From Thermoproteota archaeon (GTDB lineage Archaea; Thermoproteota; Methanomethylicia; Methanomethylicales; Methanomethylicaceae), in contig JASFYK010000033.1 in assembly GCA_030055545.1 (NCBI GenBank), positions 1 through 9,579 on the forward strand: a stretch of 9,579 nucleotides of DNA, in the 5' to 3' direction. Below the pieces are notes generated by a model. It ran no database searches and was not told the origin of the DNA. It saw only the letters and a program-made list of their open reading frames with translations. This document shows, piece by piece, positions 5,559-9,579 of the stretch. Position 1 is the stretch's first letter; each line of letters begins with the position of its first letter. The position numbers were made by a program, and so were the translations under genes.

Positions 5559-7358
5559 TCAGAATCCCGACGACTTCCATTTTATTTTCAATATCCTGTC
5601 GATTATTCCTAGCTCGTCTTCCCCAAGCCGGTCCTTGTACTTCTCCCTGAGTATGAAAAGGTCGTTGTCTGGGATCGAGACCAGCAGGCTCTCGCCTTCT
5701 TGGACGTGTCTCCCGACCATGAAGTCGCCCTTCATCGAGATCGCAATCTTGTCACCGCGCTTTGCCTCCTGGAGGTTCTTCCCGCTGTCCTGTATCTGCA
5801 TTATCGAGCCGAGGACCTCACCGTTTTCCTTCATGAGCTGGTAACCAGGCTTTATCCTTCCGCCCAGTACTTCGACGCCAAATATGGGGGGCGAGCTCTT
5901 CCTGAAAACGCAACCGGGGAGGATCCTGACTTCCCCCGGCATCGTCAGACTGCCGAACTCTTTAGTTGCTATCTCCTCGATCAGCTTTGCCGACCAGGCC
6001 TTGAAGTCGTCGACGATGTGATAGATGACGTTGCTAGTGAATATCGGTATCCCCCTTTCCTTTGCCTCAACCTCAGCCTCTGGCGTGACCTTGACGTTGA
6101 AGCCAACGATCGCCGCGTACTCTGGCTTTGTCCTCTTGACTATTGTGGCCTCGATCAGATCCCGCTTCGAGACGGGGCCGATGTCTGAAACCCTCACGGG
6201 TACCTGCTGGGTCCTCAGGAAGTTCACAAGTGCCTCTAGGGATCCGAGCGTATCCGCTTTCACGACAATACCCTGGGAATCGGTGGAGAACCGAACCTCC
6301 GACATCTCTTCGCGGATCCTCTTGAGTGCGGATTCGAGCTCGGCGTCGGAGTTGGCCACAATCAGCGGGGCACCCGCAACTGCATCCTCAAGCCCTGTGG
6401 CAACAATCTTCACTCCGACCGCGGCGACAACCTTGTCGACCGATTGGAACTTGTCCTCCGGATCCCTGATCTCGTTCATTGGCTTCGGGAGCAGCAAGGC
6501 CCTCACTTTAGTCACAATTGGCTCGTTGAACCCGCCGACGACTATTCTGTCGCCGCGTTCAAGCAGCCCATCGTAGAGGATGACATCTATGGTGTGTCCT
6601 ATCCCCAGGTCCTCCTTCGCCTCAAGGATTACCCCCTTGCCTTGACCCAATGAAACGTCAAGCCGCTTGAGGAGGTACTGCTGAACCAGCCCGCAGAGGA
6701 GGGCAAGCAGCTCGGGTATCCCCTCGCCCGTGACGGCGCTCGTGGGGACTATGGCGACCGACTTTGTGAAGTCGCGGATCCTGTCGAGGCGATCCGATGC
6801 GAAACCGTACCTTGCCAGGTCACCAATGATCCTATAAATCATCTCGTCTACCTTCTCTTGGACGGCTTTCGTCTGTGCCTTGTAAGACTCGAAGAAGGGT
6901 TTTTCGGGGAACGGTTTCCAACCCGGAACCTTGTCTACTTTATTGGCCGCAACAATGAAGGGGGTCTTTCTGGAGCGGAGGATCTCGATGCACTCCTCGG
7001 TCTGCTTCTCTGCGCCCTCAAGGATGTCGATGACGAGGATAGCTATGTCAGAGACCGAGCCGCCCCTGACCCTTAGGTTGGTGAAGACCTCATGTCCTGG
7101 CGTATCGATCACGAGGATCCCCGGTATCGTCACCTTCATTTGGAAACCCTTGACTACTGGTGAGCAGTAGCGCTCGATTACATCGATTGGCAAGAACGAG
7201 GCGCCGATGTGCTGGGTTTACCACCTTGGCAAAGTAGCCACGGCCATGGCCCCAACCTCGCGCGCCATCACTGCACTCCCCCTTATCTTGTCAAGGAGCA
7301 GCGTCTTGCCCACATCGACATGCCCCAATACAGTAACTATAGGCTGTCGGATCGGCAT
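5559..7358 (-). CDS. infB: Translation initiation factor aIF5B (IF-2 family), split by a predicted 27-nt intron
   Basis: GTPase that promotes subunit joining at initiation. Read as exon 1 (7358-7245, 38 codons) plus exon 2 (7217-5559), it encodes 590 residues, the normal archaeal length. In the spliced product G1 is GHVDVGKT (12-19), the G2 threonine is Thr39 in TQHIGAS, G3 DTPGH (76-80), G4 NKVD (130-133) and G5 SA (198-199). Domains II-IV follow, including GFNVKVTPEAEVEAKERG and the late PGEVRILPGCVFRKS. Genomic reading of exon 1 runs through eight intron codons into TAA, giving only 46 residues, and no start in exon 2 can supply G1. The start ATG at 7358 matches the family N-terminus (MPIRQPIVTVLGHVD), with GGGGTAA upstream as a moderate binding site. 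It lies after ndk in the common L7Ae-S28e-L24e-ndk-aIF5B order. Confidence 0.93.
7211..7256 (-). other. Bulge-helix-bulge splicing motif
   Basis: On the transcript: outer exon-exon helix GUUGGG (7256-7251) with CCCAGC (7216-7211), six pairs including one U-G; central helix GCCA (7250-7247) with UGGU (7223-7220), four pairs including one G-U; 5' bulge UGG (7246-7244); 3' bulge AAA (7219-7217). This is the strict 3-4-3 geometry. Cutting after the second bulge base on each strand leaves AUG at the end of exon 1 and ACC at the start of exon 2. A symmetric motif like this is normally accepted by all archaeal endonuclease architectures. Ligation would be by RtcB, which would also be expected to circularise the intron. 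Confidence 0.9.
7218..7244 (-). other. Predicted pre-mRNA intron (tRNA-type, endonuclease-spliced) in aIF5B
   Basis: These 27 nt lie between the codons for REVGAM and TQHIGAS, where every IF2/aIF5B protein is continuous (consensus REAGGITQHIGA). Translated, they read AVATLPRW followed by TAA. The insert is phase 0 and a multiple of three. Its ends fall exactly between the second and third nucleotides of two 3-nt bulges in a bulge-helix-bulge fold, the cut points of archaeal tRNA splicing endonuclease. The interior folds as CC/GG and, after a G-A mismatch, TGGC/GCCA closing a 6-nt TACTTT loop. Introns of this type and size are established in cbf5 of several archaea. Splicing here is inferred from sequence. 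Confidence 0.9.
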
Positions 7359-7407
7359 CTGAGTTACCCCGGAATGGCTTCTCAAGGGTAGAGAAGATCA
7401 GCTCACT

Positions 7408-7415
7408 CATAAATC
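7408..7415 (-). promoter_or_regulatory. Possible TATA box for aIF5B
   Basis: The minus strand reads ATTTATGA about 50 nt before the aIF5B ATG. A start near 7386 would leave a leader of about 28 nt. The box is imperfect and its BRE position (CGCATG) is unconvincing. The adjacent T-rich tract suggests that ndk transcripts end just upstream, which would make a separate aIF5B promoter necessary. Confidence 0.4.
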
Positions 7416-7441
7416 ATGCGGAGTGATGCTCGAGGGAGATC

Positions 7442-7464
7442 AAAAAAATAATAAAAAGGAAAAG
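7442..7464 (-). terminator. T-rich archaeal terminator after ndk
   Basis: On the minus strand this stretch, starting 26 nt past the ndk stop, is a pyrimidine run dominated by T, including runs of five and seven T separated by ATTA, with no strong hairpin. That is the usual form of an intrinsic archaeal terminator. It would close the L7Ae-S28e-L24e-ndk unit. Confidence 0.6.
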
Positions 7465-7489
7465 CGGATCTGCGGGTTCTAGGAGCGGG

Positions 7490-7939
7490 TCAGGTCACCC
7501 ATTTTGCGTCCAGGCGCTCATATGACAAGAGCTCGCCCTCTCCGAAGAAGATCGCAAGCTCCTTCTGCGCATTCTCGACCGAATCGGAGGCATGAATCAC
7601 ATTCATGCTCTTCGAGCAGGAGAAGTCTCCCCTAACAGTGCCCGGGGACGCCTCCTTCGCATCGGTGGATCCTATGAGCCTGCGCATCACCGAAACGGCA
7701 CTCTCGCCCTCTATTGCCATCACCACGACGGGTGCCGACCTTATGAAGGACACCAGCTCGCCGTAGAATGGCTTCTCCCGGTGTACTGCATAAAGCCGCG
7801 ACGCTTGGTCTTCAGAGACCCTGATCATCCTCATCCCGACTATCTTGAGGCCCTTCCTCTCTATTCTAGCTATGACCTCGCCGACTATCCCCCTCAGCAC
7901 GGCGTCGGGCTTTATCATTGAAAAGGTGCGCTCTATCAT
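7490..7939 (-). CDS. ndk: Nucleoside diphosphate kinase
   Basis: Transfers the gamma phosphate between nucleoside triphosphates and diphosphates through a phospho-histidine, balancing NTP pools. The protein is 149 residues, the usual length. Visible motifs are ERTFSMIKPDAV with Lys10, the REKPFYGELVSFI segment (54-66), the ARG-type loop at GTVRGDF (100-106) and the active-site NVIHASDSVE (113-122) with His116. The ATG at 7939 follows the L24e stop by 4 nt, and AAGGTG inside the end of L24e is its binding site. Archaeal ndk commonly sits between L24e and aIF5B, as here. The T-rich tract after it ends the unit. Confidence 0.97.
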   Translation of the reverse strand: MIERTFSMIKPDAVLRGIVGEVIARIERKGLKIVGMRMIRVSEDQASRLYAVHREKPFYGELVSFIRSAPVVVMAIEGESAVSVMRRLIGSTDAKEASPGTVRGDFSCSKSMNVIHASDSVENAQKELAIFFGEGELLSYERLDAKWVT

Positions 7940-7943
7940 CTGC

Positions 7944-8120
7944 CTACACCTTGGAGGATGCCCACTTGAGATCCCTGGGAACCCTCTTCAGCTCGAGCAT
8001 GTTCTTGCGGCACTTGCTGGAGCAGAATCGGAGTATGGTACCGTCATTCTTGACGTACATGAGTCCGGTCCCAGCAGGGATCTCGTGGCTGCAGAATGAA
8101 CACTTCTGGATTCTGACCAT
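7944..8120 (-). CDS. rpl24e: Large ribosomal subunit protein L24e (eL24)
   Basis: A 58-residue zinc-binding large-subunit protein, MVRIQKCSFCSHEIPAGTG at the start and LKWASSKV at the end. The four zinc ligands are Cys7, Cys10, Cys33 and Cys37 (CSFC and CSSKC). The GTGLMYVKNDGTILRFCSSK core is typical, as is the short archaeal length without the eukaryotic extension. The ATG at 8120 has GGCTGAT 5 nt upstream. It lies 20 nt after S28e and 4 nt before ndk, in the conserved L7Ae-S28e-L24e-ndk order. Confidence 0.96.
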   Translation of the reverse strand: MVRIQKCSFCSHEIPAGTGLMYVKNDGTILRFCSSKCRKNMLELKRVPRDLKWASSKV

Positions 8121-8140
8121 ATGGCATCAGCCCAATCAAA

Positions 8141-8359
8141 TTATCTTGGCATCAATTTCTTGGCCTCGCGCTCGGTCTCCCTGAGCATGAGGATGTCCCC
8201 GATTCGCACAGGGCCCTTGACGTTCCTAGTGATGATACGCCCCTTGTCCTTCCCCTCCAGGACGCGGACGCGGACTTGGATCACTTCGCCGGTGACGCCG
8301 GTCCTGCCCACTATCTGAATTACTTCGGCAGGAGAGACGTCGCCCATTTCTCGGCTCAT
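8141..8359 (-). CDS. rps28e: Small ribosomal subunit protein S28e (eS28)
   Basis: A 72-residue OB-fold small-subunit protein near the mRNA exit channel. The sequence PAEVIQIVGRTGVTGEVIQVRVRV...GRIITRNVKGPVRIGDIL ends in LRETEREAKKLMPR, the diagnostic S28e C-terminus (family form LRETEREARRL). The ATG at 8359 is preceded by GGTGAT with 5 nt spacing, a good fit to the anti-Shine-Dalgarno. It begins 16 nt after the L7Ae stop. Confidence 0.97.
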   Translation of the reverse strand: MSREMGDVSPAEVIQIVGRTGVTGEVIQVRVRVLEGKDKGRIITRNVKGPVRIGDILMLRETEREAKKLMPR

Positions 8360-8375
8360 CGGATATCACCAGGTT

Positions 8376-8918
8376 TTAAGCTTCCTCTTTGGGGGTCTCC
8401 GCAGGTTCGCCCTGTGCCTTCTTTGCTGCCTTCTTCTTGGGCTTCTCCTTCTTTGGGGCCTCTTCCTTCTTTGGCTCAGCCGCCGGTTCTTCTGCCTTCT
8501 TGGGTGCCGGCTTCGGTTCCTCTGCCTTCTCTTCGGCAGTCCCCTTCAGTCTCAGCGAAGAGACCTTTGAGATAACCTCATCGACCAGAGGCTTCCCCTT
8601 GCCTGGCTCTACTATCGCGATGGCAGCCGACGGGACGTCTATTCCTGCAGCAGTGCCGAGTTTCACCTTCGAATCGACATAAACGTACGAGATCTTCTTC
8701 TCCTCCGCAAGGAGTGGGAGGTGGGCAACAATCTCAGGCGGGTCAACGTCCTGGGCTATGACCAACAGCTTGGCTATCCCGCGTTCGACCGCCTTGGTGG
8801 ACTCGTTCGCACCTTTCCTTAGCTTCCCGTCATCTTTTGCCAGTTTTACCGCTTCATAAGCGCGCTCCATTATCTCTGGAGGCACGTCAAACCTCACAAA
8901 TATTGGTTTCTTGGACAT
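8376..8918 (-). CDS. rpl7ae: Large ribosomal subunit protein L7Ae (eL8), with a long charged C-terminal tail
   Basis: Kink-turn RNA-binding protein, part of the large subunit and in archaea also of box C/D and H/ACA small RNPs and RNase P. The fold occupies residues 1-127: FVRFDVPPEIMERAYEAV, the RNA-binding KGANESTKAVERG (35-47), LLVIAQDVDPPEI (51-63) and LGTAAGIDVPSAAIAI (88-103). Residues 128-180 are a low-complexity tail of Lys, Glu, Ala and Pro, absent from most archaeal homologues of about 120-130 residues. The start is ATG 8918, with GAGGT upstream. Upstream in-frame ATGs at 8954 and 8942 add a non-conserved leader, and the first lies at or before the predicted transcription start. It leads the L7Ae-S28e-L24e-ndk unit. 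Confidence 0.95.
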   Translation of the reverse strand: MSKKPIFVRFDVPPEIMERAYEAVKLAKDDGKLRKGANESTKAVERGIAKLLVIAQDVDPPEIVAHLPLLAEEKKISYVYVDSKVKLGTAAGIDVPSAAIAIVEPGKGKPLVDEVISKVSSLRLKGTAEEKAEEPKPAPKKAEEPAAEPKKEEAPKKEKPKKKAAKKAQGEPAETPKEEA

Positions 8919-8972
8919 ATCCTTTACCTCGGATGTCTTCATCGCTTGTTTCAATTAGACAAAAGGGAGGGT

Positions 8973-8980
8973 ATTTATGA
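8973..8980 (-). promoter_or_regulatory. TATA box for L7Ae-S28e-L24e-ndk
   Basis: The minus strand reads TCATAAAT in the 84-bp spacer between gltX and L7Ae. A start about 25 nt downstream falls near 8951, giving a leader of roughly 33 nt and supporting the L7Ae start at 8918. Confidence 0.6.
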
Positions 8981-9002
8981 GCTTTGTGGTAAGCGGACAG
9001 GG

Positions 9003-9579
9003 TCAGTTGTGCGCAAAGTACCCTCTCAGTACGCCGCCCGACCTGCACACCCTCACGAACCCATACCTGTAGAACTGGAAAGTCTGGGGGAGATCTTCGT
9101 TGAGCACACCGGAGTCGACAAGACCTGATTCCTTAGAGGCATCAGGCCTGACTACGCTGATAGGCACCCCGGCACCCTCGGGCAGCCACTGTATGATCGG
9201 TGCCCCAAGCGATCTGGCTTCGGCTACGCCCTCGCTGTGGAACCTGCAGCCACCATCAGAGGTGACCTCGATGTTGAAGAGATTCATGAGGCGCAGATAC
9301 CGGATCCTTTTTTCTCCAATCAGATCCGAGGACGGTACGATTATCCTAGAGTCGGGGCCTATGTTGAAGCGCCTCGAACCCCACTCAGGATGGTCCGGAT
9401 GCAACGGTATGCTCACCTCGAGGTCCCTGTCGACCCCTTCGACGAGTATTGCCTTTGGATCAGGGATGAATACGTACCGCTTAGATACCGGATCGAGGAG
9501 CTTGCGGTTTATTGATGAGAGGTTCTCCCAGCTGATCGTTGCCTCGGACGGTCTGACGCCAACATCCAGGATCAGGCGC
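9003..9579 (-). CDS. gltX: Glutamyl-tRNA synthetase, archaeal type (3' part only)
   Basis: The last 191 codons of a glutamyl-tRNA synthetase running off the window edge; the first whole codon is at 9578. It charges tRNA-Glu and, in most archaea, also tRNA-Gln for later amidation. The visible part begins RLILDVGVRPSEATISWENL and includes SSINRKLLDPVSKRYVFIPD and SIPLHPDHPEWGSRRF, segments typical of the archaeal/eukaryotic GluRS anticodon-binding beta-barrel region, ending in FYRYGFVRVCRSG. The nucleotide-binding HIGH and KMSKS-type motifs lie outside the window. A GTG at 9416 is only an internal codon. The stop lies 84 bp before L7Ae, whose promoter occupies the spacer. Confidence 0.93.
   Translation of the reverse strand, partial: RLILDVGVRPSEATISWENLSSINRKLLDPVSKRYVFIPDPKAILVEGVDRDLEVSIPLHPDHPEWGSRRFNIGPDSRIIVPSSDLIGEKRIRYLRLMNLFNIEVTSDGGCRFHSEGVAEARSLGAPIIQWLPEGAGVPISVVRPDASKESGLVDSGVLNEDLPQTFQFYRYGFVRVCRSGGVLRGYFAHN

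Noticed and set aside
5559..7193. A 544-residue IF-2 frame starting at TTG 7193 as the complete gene
   Set aside because: It lacks the P-loop and the switch I threonine. Upstream sequence in the same frame encodes a correct aIF5B N-terminus once the 27-nt insert is removed.
7211..7256. aIF5B as a pseudogene, frameshift, assembly error or intein
   Set aside because: Both exons are in the same frame with no other damage. The insert has precise bulge-helix-bulge geometry, and 27 nt is far too short for an intein or a group I or II intron.
7290..7410. Small ORF starting at ATG 7410 (MSELIFSTLEK...), 39 codons, overlapping the aIF5B start out of frame
   Set aside because: It begins on the candidate TATA box, shows no protein family, and overlaps a well-supported start in another frame.
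8389..8682. Plus-strand frame rich in Phe, Ala, Gly and Ser
   Set aside because: It is the complement of the Lys/Glu/Ala/Pro-rich L7Ae tail; composition alone keeps it open.
8919..8954. Extended L7Ae N-terminus from ATG 8954
   Set aside because: It lies at the predicted transcription start, about 25 nt after the TATA box, and the added residues are not conserved.

Overview
The window is archaeal and almost entirely informational genes. Every protein family is archaeal or archaeal/eukaryotic: ribosomal proteins S27ae, S24e, S6e, L24e, S28e and L7Ae, initiation factors aIF2-gamma and aIF5B, RNA polymerase subunit RpoE' with Spt4, a GTP-dependent dephospho-CoA kinase, an Fcf1/Utp24-like PIN protein and archaeal-type GluRS. 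Promoters look archaeal (TATA boxes about 25 bp before the expected start). Ribosome binding sites mostly read GGTGAT or a near match 4-5 nt before the start codon, and several starts are TTG or GTG. The P-loop of aIF5B and the 'PEAY' segment of aIF2-gamma resemble TACK-group archaea (the group containing Thermoproteota, Thaumarchaeota and relatives) more than Euryarchaeota. I cannot place it to genus. I see no tRNA, rRNA, CRISPR, insertion sequence or attachment site.

Layout, reading the minus strand from high to low coordinates: the 3' part of gltX (9579-9003); a TATA box, then L7Ae - S28e - L24e - ndk (8918-7490), ending at a T-rich terminator; aIF5B (7358-5559) with a probable weak promoter of its own; a TATA box, then S6e - aIF2-gamma - PIN (5448-3461), overlapping or nearly so; another TATA box, then rpoE' - spt4 - dephospho-CoA kinase (3329-2005). 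A single plus-strand gene, glutamate dehydrogenase (745-1989), separates this cluster from S24e - S27ae (521-5), which have their own promoter. The S6e/aIF2-gamma/PIN/RpoE'/Spt4/DPCK/S24e/S27ae order is a familiar archaeal cluster, so gdh looks like an insertion into it.

The main finding is in aIF5B. Its reading frame is interrupted by an in-frame TAA immediately before the invariant G2 threonine of switch I. A 27-nt insert (7218-7244) separates the codons for REVGAM from those for TQHIGAS, and removing it restores a full-length 590-residue aIF5B. The RNA around the insert folds into a canonical bulge-helix-bulge: a 6-bp exon-exon helix, a 4-bp central helix, two 3-nt bulges on opposite strands and an inner intron hairpin. 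The expected cut between the second and third nucleotide of each bulge removes exactly those 27 nt. I therefore read this as a tRNA-type (endonuclease-spliced) intron in a protein-coding mRNA. Such introns are known from archaeal cbf5. I am not aware of one described in aIF5B, but I could not search. If real, production of an essential initiation factor depends on the tRNA splicing machinery.

The genes otherwise work together in translation and transcription: tRNA charging (GluRS), ribosome structure and small-RNP assembly (L7Ae, S28e, L24e, S6e, S24e, S27ae), nucleotide supply (NDK), initiator tRNA delivery and subunit joining (aIF2-gamma, aIF5B), rRNA processing (PIN), and transcription elongation (RpoE', Spt4). 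CoA synthesis (DPCK) and nitrogen metabolism (GDH) are the two metabolic outliers.
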